Position numbers and translations under genes: made by a program
The notes under the pieces: generated by a model
Told to the model about the DNA's origin: nothing
The model's database searches: none
Seen by the model: the letters and a program-made list of their open reading frames with translations, nothing else
Part shown: piece after piece, positions 43,768 through 50,493 of the stretch
Layout of the letters: every line of letters starts with the position of its first letter
Numbering within the stretch: position 1 is the stretch's first letter
Source of the DNA: Muribaculum sp.
Lineage (GTDB): Bacteria > Bacteroidota > Bacteroidia > Bacteroidales > Muribaculaceae
Assembly: GCA_023664085.1 (NCBI GenBank)
Contig: JAMPGE010000011.1
Coordinates: 1-50,493 of the forward strand
Reading direction: 5' to 3'
Length of the DNA stretch: 50,493 nt

Positions 43768-45174
43768 ATGAAAAAATCACTCATATATCTCTCCATCGCA
43801 TTTTGGGGCTCTGCCTTGGCCGTTGCCGAAAATTATCAGCCATTGCCGGCATGGCTTGACGGCACGATGCGGCCTTACGTTTTTCCTTCAGAAAATAAAA
43901 TGCTGGAGGTGCCGGATAGTCTTGTTCCCTTTCATATCGAATATGTGGGACGCCACGGCTCCCGATATCTTAGTTCGGAGAAGAAAGTGATGCCGCTGCT
44001 CACGCTACTTAGTGAGCAGGAAAAGAATAACAATCTTACGGCAACAGGACGTCAATTTCTGGTTCTTCTTCAGAAGGTAAAGGCAGACTCTGAGGGCCAT
44101 TGGGGCGATTTGTCCACCATTGGAAGGGAAGAAGCCTTCCGACTCGGAGCTGATATGGCCCGCAGATACCCAGGTGTATTTCAGCAGGGTGTGGTGGCCG
44201 TTGATGCCCTGTCATCGGATGTGCCGCGCGTGATCGACACCATGTATTGCTTCACGTTGGGGCTCCGTAATAACTCACCCGGCTTATCCGTCTCCACCAC
44301 GGAAGGAAGATTTACATCTCCGTTGACGAGATTTTTTGAAACAGATCCCGTCTATAGAAAATGGCTCAAAGACAGTCCGGAATGGCAATCGCCATTGTCG
44401 GAATACGAGCGGAGAAGAGTGCCGGAGACACCGGCACGCCGACTTTTCCGGAAGATGCCTGAAAATTTCACGGTGACTTATACAAAATCATCCGGCAATG
44501 AAACTACAGCGAAATTCGGCGGCAGGGACTGTCTGAGTGAACTTCAGTCCGTAACCATGGCCATGTACGGTATGCTGCAGGGACTTAGGGCTACCTCAAT
44601 GGGTACGCCTACCACGCAATGGATGACTGAGGAAGAATACCGGGACTGTTGGAGCTGCATCAATGCCCAGCAGTGGCTTAAACGCACTGTCACTCCATTC
44701 TCCGATATGTCCGGAATTGCGGCCACTCCCCTTCTGATTGACATCATCAATACAGCGGACCGTGCCGTAGGCCAAATGAATGTATACGATATTGAGCCCT
44801 ACAACTGGGAATGGAGCGACGAATGGAGTAAAGACGATTTTCATCGTAATCAGACTCATTACGTGCCTTCGCCTGCTGCTTGTCTCAGATTCGGACATGC
44901 CGAGACTGTGCTCCCCCTCGCCTCATTGATGAATCTTCCCGGATGCAGCGTCAAGGGAGCCGATCTCGACAATCTTGACGACAAATGGAGAAATTCATCT
45001 GTGTCACCACTCGCTTCGAATATAGAGCTGGTGCTTGCTCAAGCCCCGTCCGGCACAATTTATGCAGCCGTGACTCTCAACGGATTGCCACAAACCCTTG
45101 AGGGAGCACAAGGACCATGGCAGACATGGACATCCCTTCGCACACGCTGGCTGCAATATGCCGCCTCCTATTGA
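43768..45174 (+). CDS. Histidine acid phosphatase, MINPP/phytase-like
   Basis: A 468-residue exported enzyme that removes phosphates from inositol phosphates such as phytate. The signal peptide is LIYLSIAFWGSALAVA. The catalytic RHGxR motif appears as VGRHGSRYLSS near residue 57, giving the nucleophilic His, and the proton-donor HAE motif lies in LRFGHAETVLPL near 375, the form used by multiple inositol polyphosphate phosphatases. The fold regions between (GRQFLVLLQKVKADSEGHWGDL, ALSSDVPRVIDT) fit the family. Bacteroides MINPP enzymes are known to work in the gut, some in outer-membrane vesicles. Active residues are intact. A T-rich hairpin follows the stop. Confidence 0.9.
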   Translation: MKKSLIYLSIAFWGSALAVAENYQPLPAWLDGTMRPYVFPSENKMLEVPDSLVPFHIEYVGRHGSRYLSSEKKVMPLLTLLSEQEKNNNLTATGRQFLVLLQKVKADSEGHWGDLSTIGREEAFRLGADMARRYPGVFQQGVVAVDALSSDVPRVIDTMYCFTLGLRNNSPGLSVSTTEGRFTSPLTRFFETDPVYRKWLKDSPEWQSPLSEYERRRVPETPARRLFRKMPENFTVTYTKSSGNETTAKFGGRDCLSELQSVTMAMYGMLQGLRATSMGTPTTQWMTEEEYRDCWSCINAQQWLKRTVTPFSDMSGIAATPLLIDIINTADRAVGQMNVYDIEPYNWEWSDEWSKDDFHRNQTHYVPSPAACLRFGHAETVLPLASLMNLPGCSVKGADLDNLDDKWRNSSVSPLASNIELVLAQAPSGTIYAAVTLNGLPQTLEGAQGPWQTWTSLRTRWLQYAASY

Positions 45175-45203
45175 CACCAATACTCCATCTTGACATTAAT
45201 ACT

Positions 45204-45229
45204 CCATCTCATGATTTTTTATGAGATGG
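45204..45229 (+). terminator. Terminator after the phytase gene
   Basis: 9-bp arms CCATCTCAT (45204-45212) and ATGAGATGG (45221-45229), with a T-rich loop. A direct repeat AATACTCCATCT lies just upstream. Confidence 0.65.
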
Positions 45230-45283
45230 GTTTCGGAAGATTTACCGTTTTTGTAGCGATAGCTATAAATATCCTGCTTTCTA

Positions 45284-45314
45284 TTTGAATATTAGCAAAA
45301 TAATGTTAATTTTG
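45284..45314 (+). promoter_or_regulatory. Promoter before the lipoprotein/DUF5723 pseudogene
   Basis: TTTG (45284-45287), 19 nt, TAATTTTG (45307-45314): a consensus match, followed by a leader of about 140 nt to the remnant start codon. Confidence 0.75.
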
Positions 45315-45457
45315 CTGAATCAAAATTTTTCAGATTTGTTGTTGAAGTACATGCAAGAGAGCATTCCTTTTAGTAAGACCCCTTAGGCCTTTTTATTGCA
45401 GAGGTTTGGCGCAAGAAACTAATAAACAACAATATATTAATTAACGATTCAGCTTAT

Positions 45458-45927
45458 ATGACATTAAAGACTGCAGTCGGAGTCTATGCTCTGATGGCTG
45501 CTCCAATACTCCTTACAGGATGTATTGACAACGGCTATGATCTTTCCTTTATCAGCTCGATGACAACGGTGTGATGAGCAGTCGCACTCGTGCTTTGGCC
45601 GCTACATTGAATTTTGGCGTGGAATACGAGCTCCCCTATTACCGTCCGTTGCATTTCGGTCTGGTAAATTCCACATATATCAATGGTGCGTATACATGGA
45701 CTCAGTTCAGAGTGTCGGCCAACGTGGCTCCCGTGAATTTCTTCTCAGCAGATGCCAACTTTGTGGCAGGCACCTATGGTGTCGGTTTTGGATGGCTGAT
45801 CAACCTCCACACCACAGGAATCAATTTCTTCGTGGGTATGGACCATACTTTCGGCAAGCTGTCGAAGCAGTTTATCCCGCTTAAATCCAATGCTGATTTC
45901 AATCTCGGCATCAACTTCCCGTTCTAA
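45458..45927 (+). pseudogene. Fusion remnant: lipoprotein 5' end joined to DUF5723 3' end
   Basis: The first part reads a lipoprotein start (MTLKTAVGVYALMAAP, lipobox LLTGC, then IDNGYDLS) and stops at TGA 45572-45574 after 38 codons. In another frame, from about 45541, the sequence continues as a beta-barrel tail (LYQLDDNGVMSSRTRALAAT, GVEYELPYYRPLHFGLV, ending LGINFPF at 45925) that fits the C-terminus of DUF5723-type outer-membrane proteins. The first part resembles a different Bacteroidales lipoprotein family beginning CIDN-YDLSDID. The two pieces therefore come from two neighbouring genes joined by a deletion near 45535-45545, with a frame change. The promoter upstream is intact. Family names are from pattern memory. 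Confidence 0.6.
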
Positions 45928-45942
45928 TCCACTTCTCATAAT

Positions 45943-45982
45943 AAAAAGTAAGGAGGACGCGCAAGCTTCCTCCTTACTTTTT
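45943..45982. terminator. Bidirectional terminator between the pseudogene and the U32 gene
   Basis: Perfect 15-bp arms AAAAAGTAAGGAGGA (45943-45957) and TCCTCCTTACTTTTT (45968-45982), giving T tracts on both strands between two convergent genes. Confidence 0.9.
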
Positions 45983-45994
45983 ATCTCTCATCTC

Positions 45995-47785
45995 TCATCT
46001 CTTATATCTTATATCAGGATATCGGATCTGCATCTCGCAGCGGTCACAGTCGAAATAGGCGTAAAGGATGGTTTTGTCATCCTCAAGCATAAGTGGAAGA
46101 TGCGGACCGCGTCCATTCGTTTGCTTCCTACACATCCCAAGTTCCCGCAGAATGCAATGGCGAGTGGTCATCACGGTGCGACCTGCCAAGGTGGAATGAT
46201 CTTTTTTCATTGTCTCAAGAGCAGGTTCGATCGTTTTCACCCCATGGTCACGGTAAAATCGAGCTGCAAGCCTGTTGGACACATTGTCGGCGAATGAAAG
46301 TTGTGTGTAGGGGAATGTCACTGTCATGTCCTCCGGTTTTCGTGTAGCAAAGGGATATACAGTTCTGTTGGCACTTTGGAGAGCATCGATTGATTTACGT
46401 CGCAATTCAGTGAGCCGGGAGAGTGGAATAAATGAATCCTGAGGGATATTGCATGTAAAACTCTTCAGACGAAATGAAGTGTTGCCAATCTTGGCAAAGG
46501 GTGTAATTAAGTCCATGGGCTTTTTACTCTTCTCTACAACTGTGTTAAGAGGAAGCCTTACACTCACGCCCCTTTCATCGGTAGCAGTCACCCCGGTATT
46601 GTCGAGCGTTACATCCATATTAATTTTACGTACAGCAGTAGGGCGACTTATCATTTTTTGCCATTCATTGTCGAATGTCCGGTATATTTTTGCCTTGGGC
46701 GGTAGTTGGAATGGTCGATTGCTTTTTATTCTGCCATTGGCCACTCCGTTTACCGCCACCCCTGTAAATTCCCCATCGGTATTGAAAAACGAAATACCGT
46801 CGCCATTATGGAGAGTGGAGATATCTTTAATTTCTTCTCCCAAGGATTTGGGCGTGGATGGTTGCCATATATTGTGGGGGCGACGCGAATCGAGAAAATA
46901 TTTTGTAAAACCGCGGTTGAAACTCTTGAAGGGATCGGGATTGAATGAAATTTCGCTTGACCCGACTGAACTGCGTTGATATTTCCGAGGGTTAAGACTG
47001 ATGAAATCATCAATTAGCTTCCGATAATACCCTACGATATTTTTCACATAATCCTCGCTCTTCAGGCGTCCTTCGATTTTAAAAGAAGACACTCCGGCCT
47101 CCATCAGATCGGGAAGCATTGAGGAAGCATTGAAATCGCGCAGCGAAAGGAAATGCGCATCCGGGGCAAGTTTACGGCCAGAGGCGTCTGTCAGTCTCCA
47201 TTTGTGGCGGCATACCTGAGCACACTCCCCGCGGTTGGCACTTCGGCCGAAGCAAGCCTCGCTGGCGTGGCATCTTCCGGAATAACTCACGCACAATGCT
47301 CCGTGAATGAAAGTCTCCACGGGTATGCTCACCGTAGATGTGATCTCTTCGATTTCGCGCAACGTCAGTTCCCTGGCCAATACAAGTTGTGAGAATCCCA
47401 CTTTCTCCAGAAAAAGCGCCTTTTCGGGAGTGCGGATATCACACTGGGTGCTCGCGTGCAGTTGAATGGGTGGAATATCCATTCGAAGGATTCCCATGTC
47501 CTGCACAATCAGAGCATCCACACCTGCCCGATACAGGTCGGTGATCAAACGTTCCACATCGCGAATCTCATGATCGTATACTATCGTGTTGACCGTGACA
47601 TATACCTTTGCCCGGTAGATATGTGCGAAGTCTACCGTTTTCCGGATTTCATCGATGGAATTGGCGGCGTTTTTGCGGGCACCGTGAGAGGGGCCCCCCA
47701 TGTAGACTGCATCTGCACCGTGAAGGATGGCCTCAATGGCTATTTTTGAATTGGCCGCTGGAGACAGGAGTTCGATTTTTTGCAT
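45995..47785 (-). CDS. U32 family peptidase-like protein
   Basis: A 596-residue protein from ATG 47785 (MQKIELLSPAANS); sequence upstream overlaps smpB and does not fit the family. The TIM-barrel N-terminal half shows the U32 pattern: LLSPAANSKIAIEAILHGADAVYMGG, then VETFIHGALCVSYSGRCHAS with conserved Cys, and RGECAQVCRHKW. The central KIEGRLKSEDYVKNIVGYYRKLID follows. The C-terminal half has an extra domain ending with Cys-rich CDRCEM. Relatives (RlhA, YegQ, TrhP) act in rRNA or tRNA hydroxylation and not as classical proteases, and Cys groups suggest an iron-sulfur cluster. The exact RNA target is unknown. The gene runs opposite to the pseudogene and ends at a shared terminator. Confidence 0.9.
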   Translation of the reverse strand: MQKIELLSPAANSKIAIEAILHGADAVYMGGPSHGARKNAANSIDEIRKTVDFAHIYRAKVYVTVNTIVYDHEIRDVERLITDLYRAGVDALIVQDMGILRMDIPPIQLHASTQCDIRTPEKALFLEKVGFSQLVLARELTLREIEEITSTVSIPVETFIHGALCVSYSGRCHASEACFGRSANRGECAQVCRHKWRLTDASGRKLAPDAHFLSLRDFNASSMLPDLMEAGVSSFKIEGRLKSEDYVKNIVGYYRKLIDDFISLNPRKYQRSSVGSSEISFNPDPFKSFNRGFTKYFLDSRRPHNIWQPSTPKSLGEEIKDISTLHNGDGISFFNTDGEFTGVAVNGVANGRIKSNRPFQLPPKAKIYRTFDNEWQKMISRPTAVRKINMDVTLDNTGVTATDERGVSVRLPLNTVVEKSKKPMDLITPFAKIGNTSFRLKSFTCNIPQDSFIPLSRLTELRRKSIDALQSANRTVYPFATRKPEDMTVTFPYTQLSFADNVSNRLAARFYRDHGVKTIEPALETMKKDHSTLAGRTVMTTRHCILRELGMCRKQTNGRGPHLPLMLEDDKTILYAYFDCDRCEMQIRYPDIRYKR

Positions 47786-47846
47786 TCCCGACAGTGATGA
47801 GTGAGGTGTGATAAAGAATATTAAACCACATTTACGAGAAAGGGAC

Positions 47847-48305
47847 TTAACGGGGTTTCTGCATAATTCGCTGGAGCGAACGTTTGTCTTCCCGCTCACG
47901 TATGCTCTGCCGTTTGTCGTATTGCTTCTTTCCCCGTCCGATCCCGATCATAAGTTTGGCAAATCCTCTTTCGTTTATGAAAAGTTTGATCGGCACTATG
48001 GTGAAGCCTACGTCTTCGGCTGCTTTGGCAAGTTTTGATATCTCTTTTTTGTTGAGAAGAAGTTTGCGGTCGCGACGCACTACGTGGTTGTTGTAGCTGC
48101 CGAATGAATATTCGGAGATATGCATTCCTTTAACCCATACTTCTCCGTTGTCGACCACGCAGTAAGTATCGGCCAGAGAGGCTTTACCGTCGCGAATTGA
48201 CTTTATTTCAGTGCCGGTGAGTACAATTCCTGCCACGAATGTATCGGATATTTCATAGTCGAAATTGGCACGTTTGTTTTTTATATTGACTTGATTGACT
48301 TTCAT
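47847..48305 (-). CDS. smpB: SsrA-binding protein
   Basis: Binds tmRNA and delivers it to stalled ribosomes for trans-translation. The 152 residues begin at ATG 48305 ([19 protein letters not shown]); a TTG five codons upstream is less likely. The SmpB core is clear: [19 protein letters not shown], then [15 protein letters not shown], and [12 protein letters not shown]. The C-terminal tail, [18 protein letters not shown], is the Lys/Arg-rich segment that enters the mRNA channel. No ssrA gene was found in the window. It is upstream of the U32 gene on the same strand with about 60 bp between the coding regions. Confidence 0.97.
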   Translation of the reverse strand: MKVNQVNIKNKRANFDYEISDTFVAGIVLTGTEIKSIRDGKASLADTYCVVDNGEVWVKGMHISEYSFGSYNNHVVRRDRKLLLNKKEISKLAKAAEDVGFTIVPIKLFINERGFAKLMIGIGRGKKQYDKRQSIREREDKRSLQRIMQKPR

Positions 48306-48339
48306 AGGATCTTGGTTCAATTAATTGATATTGTGGACT

Positions 48340-48978
48340 CTAAACGGACGGAGTGATAATGCTCAATATCCACGCCACAAAGCAGGGAGCACCAATCACG
48401 GCAATGGCCATGATGCCGGTTACAGTGGCATGTTTATCGGACGGCACCTTGAGGAAACGAATTGCTTTGCTTATCAAATATAGAGTCCATAAGGGCATAA
48501 ATACAATTACGGGTTCCATCATAGGAAGCAAATAATCCAGCATTATAAACATTGCCAGGGTGGTGAGCATAAGCATTGTCATCACTTTAACAAAAGGGTT
48601 GTCCGGTAGGTTTTTGGTATCCCGCGGCAAAATGAGCTTCATTATGCCCAGTGCCATGAAATTTCCGAAAAAAAGACTTACAAAGATAATCATGGCCGTA
48701 GTTAGCACCGATTTCAAGTCTGCGTTCGGATCGTATATAAATCGGAAGAATGCCATAAGTGAGGCCAATGCCGCAACCGGATAAAAGCATGTGGCACCCG
48801 TTTTTTCCACAGAAGGATTCATACGCCGTATTTTCTTCCATCCCTCGGTAGGATTCACCATGGTAGTCAGAAGGAGAAGGAAGACACTTTTTGAGTGTCT
48901 CCCTTCCTTATTGTTGTCAGTGGTGAGGTCGTCTTCCTCTTCCTCAAGGTTATAATTATCGAATTCGTTTCCGTTCAT
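48340..48978 (-). CDS. YIP1-like multi-pass membrane protein
   Basis: A 212-residue protein. The N-terminal 30 residues are acidic and disordered (NYNLEEEEDDLTTDNN). The family-like motif VNPTEGWKKIRRMNP near residue 42 precedes about five membrane helices (CFYPVAALASLMAFFRFIY, TTAMIIFVSLFFGNFMALGIM, VMTMLMLTTLAMFIMLDYLLP and others). The layout fits the YIP1/DUF1282 group, which has no settled function in bacteria. Its start overlaps the end of the LRR gene by 4 nt, so the two are probably co-transcribed. Confidence 0.7.
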   Translation of the reverse strand: MNGNEFDNYNLEEEEDDLTTDNNKEGRHSKSVFLLLLTTMVNPTEGWKKIRRMNPSVEKTGATCFYPVAALASLMAFFRFIYDPNADLKSVLTTAMIIFVSLFFGNFMALGIMKLILPRDTKNLPDNPFVKVMTMLMLTTLAMFIMLDYLLPMMEPVIVFMPLWTLYLISKAIRFLKVPSDKHATVTGIMAIAVIGAPCFVAWILSIITPSV

Positions 48979-50483
48979 TTAATGATCATTTTTACACTCT
49001 TTCCGTTGGCCACAACAATGTACAGACCCGGTGTGGGCAGGTCGGCAGCTACATCTCCTATGCCATGGTTGGAGGCCACGCATTCTCCTGATGTGGAGTA
49101 TACGGAAAGATTTATAGGGAGTGTATCGTCGGATACTCTTGCTTGTATGCGTCGACCTGCAACGTCAATTTTTATCTCATCTCTCGTCACTATGTCGGCC
49201 ATTGTATCTACACCGGAGTCCGGTAAACGTTCAATCTCAATGATATGGGAAAAGTCATCCCAATAAGCGTTTTGGAGATAGAAGTTCTCCATACCTGTCT
49301 TTATGAAGAGAGAGGCATTGTTTTCTGTATCTGCATCGAAGGTGGTGCCTGTGATGATTGCCGGATATTCAGTCCATGAATAAATCTCAGATATCGACGG
49401 GCACTGATAAAACACCTCGCGCCCCATGGAATCAAGCGGATTGAGAAGGATTATCTGATTGAGCAGAGAGCATCCGAAGAATGCTCCGTCTCCCACGGAA
49501 GTCACTCCGTTGAGATTCAGCGATTCCAATTCGGTGCAAAGAGCAAATGCATAATTGCCGATGGTGGCGTCTTTGCAAAGAAAAGATAAGGATTGAAGGC
49601 TGCGGCAATTGTAGAAGGCATAGTTGCCGATGGTCTTCATGTCGGCCGGGATGTTTACGGAAGACAGTGATGTGCAGTTATAAAAACTGTTGTTGCCAAT
49701 CTTTGTGACGCTCAATGGGATTTCCACATTCTGAAGCATCGGGCAGTCCCGGAAAATTGACTCCGGAAGCTCTTGGATATCGTTGGGCAATGCCACGTGC
49801 TCCAGTGAAGTGCATCCTTCGAAAATACCGTTCCCCATAAATGAAATGGCAGAGCCGATTTCCACTTCAGTCAGCGAAGTGCATCCTTGAAAGGCGTAGT
49901 TGCCTATTTGCTGAATTGTTTGAAGCGAAGGAATTGAAGTAAGTTCGGTGCAATAAGCAAAAGCATTATCACGAATCTGCCGGATCTCCCGTAGGGTGCT
50001 GATCGTCTTCAGAGAGGAGCATCCGTAGAAGGTGCGGGCCTGAATTTCAGTAATGAGGACCGGGAGCACAACTTCCCTTAGTGATGTGCAACCGCGAAAG
50101 GCCTCTTTGCCAAGGATGGCAAGACGCTCCGAAAGTGATACATTCTCAAGATTCACGCAACCGGCAAAGGCGTAGTCTCCCACGGACGATACCATTTGAG
50201 GCAATGTAATCTCACGGACCACAGTATTGTTTTCAAATGCAGAACTGCCTACGGATGTCACATAGTACACTACTCCATCATTGACAATGGTGGCAGGGAT
50301 GCTGAGAGACTCGGGCACTTCGGCCCCGGCCGTGAATCCTGCCACTTCCACTTTGGCCGTTTCCTCATCGGAAATGTTATAAGCCAGACCGCCTGCGTTG
50401 AAGTCGGCGCCGAAAATCGGCGCCGAAATCATTGCAAACATAATTAGGGTTTGCTGAATAATATTTATTTTATTGACACTCAT
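48975..50483 (-). CDS. BspA-like leucine-rich-repeat surface protein with T9SS-like C-terminus
   Basis: A 502-residue exported protein. It starts with a signal peptide (TLIMFAMISAPIFGA). Residues about 75-400 are LRR_5/BspA-type repeats of 22-23 residues: SVGSSAFENNTVVREITLP, then SVGDYAFAGCVNLENVSL, IGNYAFQGCTSLTEVEI and so on, about 13 copies by eye. BspA-type proteins bind host matrix or other bacteria. The C-terminal 65 residues (SVYSTSGECVASNHG, then PGLYIVVANGKSVKMIIK) look like a type IX secretion sorting domain, which would place it on the cell surface. The ATG lies 11 bp from the right edge of the window, so its promoter is outside. It overlaps the YIP1-like gene by 4 nt. Confidence 0.85.
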   Translation of the reverse strand: MSVNKINIIQQTLIMFAMISAPIFGADFNAGGLAYNISDEETAKVEVAGFTAGAEVPESLSIPATIVNDGVVYYVTSVGSSAFENNTVVREITLPQMVSSVGDYAFAGCVNLENVSLSERLAILGKEAFRGCTSLREVVLPVLITEIQARTFYGCSSLKTISTLREIRQIRDNAFAYCTELTSIPSLQTIQQIGNYAFQGCTSLTEVEIGSAISFMGNGIFEGCTSLEHVALPNDIQELPESIFRDCPMLQNVEIPLSVTKIGNNSFYNCTSLSSVNIPADMKTIGNYAFYNCRSLQSLSFLCKDATIGNYAFALCTELESLNLNGVTSVGDGAFFGCSLLNQIILLNPLDSMGREVFYQCPSISEIYSWTEYPAIITGTTFDADTENNASLFIKTGMENFYLQNAYWDDFSHIIEIERLPDSGVDTMADIVTRDEIKIDVAGRRIQARVSDDTLPINLSVYSTSGECVASNHGIGDVAADLPTPGLYIVVANGKSVKMIIK

Positions 50484-50493
50484 TAAAATAAAT

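Noticed and set aside
47786..47899. 38-residue N-terminal extension of the U32 protein
   Set aside because: It overlaps the end of smpB and does not resemble U32 proteins.

Overview
The window looks like a chromosomal segment of a Bacteroidales gut bacterium, most likely Muribaculaceae or a near relative. Supporting signs are Bacteroidetes-type promoters (TTTG, about 19-20 nt, TAnnTTTG) before several genes and tRNAs, a type III glutamine synthetase, the LL-diaminopimelate aminotransferase route to lysine, an HU-CCDC81/SPOR protein, a DUF5723-like remnant, a MINPP-type phytase and a BspA-like leucine-rich-repeat protein with a type IX-like C-terminus. The family-level placement is inference from gene content.

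Region 1 (1-12.8 kb) is accessory DNA on both sides of a tRNA-Gln gene. It holds a phospholipase D-like 3' fragment, a complete type I restriction-modification operon (xre-like regulator, hsdM, hsdS, hsdR) with a REP-associated tyrosine transposase (RAYT) inserted between hsdS and hsdR, and an integrase remnant near the 3' end of the tRNA. Two identical 23-nt REP palindromes lie in the operon: one encodes residues inside HsdR, the other encodes the C-terminus of HsdS and most of its stop codon. Upstream of the tRNA is a two-gene membrane module: a protein with four membrane segments, Rossmann/TrkA-N-like domains and a C-terminal RyR-like domain, followed by a TIR protein with a membrane tail. 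I read it as a candidate, possibly undescribed, immune or signalling system.

Region 2 (12.8-30.1 kb) is mostly core: an EamA exporter, a GH35 beta-galactosidase, an AI-2E family protein, dapF-dapL, glnN, recJ-recQ, a DUF3332 lipoprotein, two YtxH proteins with two further small envelope genes, prmA and an ECF sigma factor. Palindromic repeats related to GAAGT-N7-ACTTC occur in several leaders, including a MITE-like element present in opposite orientations upstream of dapF and recJ.

Region 3 (30.2-36.7 kb, minus strand) is a peptide natural-product operon in the order radical SAM/SPASM maturase, Cys-rich precursor, outer-membrane beta-barrel, C39-peptidase ABC exporter, 56-residue membrane protein. 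The precursor has a double-glycine leader and a core made of four 12-residue repeats. Nine of its ten cysteines lie in CxxN motifs, which suggests a Cys-to-Asn thioether (ranthipeptide-like) product.

Region 4 (36.7-50.5 kb) holds a small protein of a Bacteroidales family, a TPR protein, the HU-CCDC81/SPOR protein, four tRNAs (Gly, Gly, Leu, Ala), uvrA, a small lipoprotein, a phytase, a lipoprotein/DUF5723 fusion pseudogene, and a minus-strand block of a U32 peptidase, smpB, a YIP1-like membrane protein and the LRR surface protein. No CRISPR array, rRNA operon or intact insertion sequence was seen.
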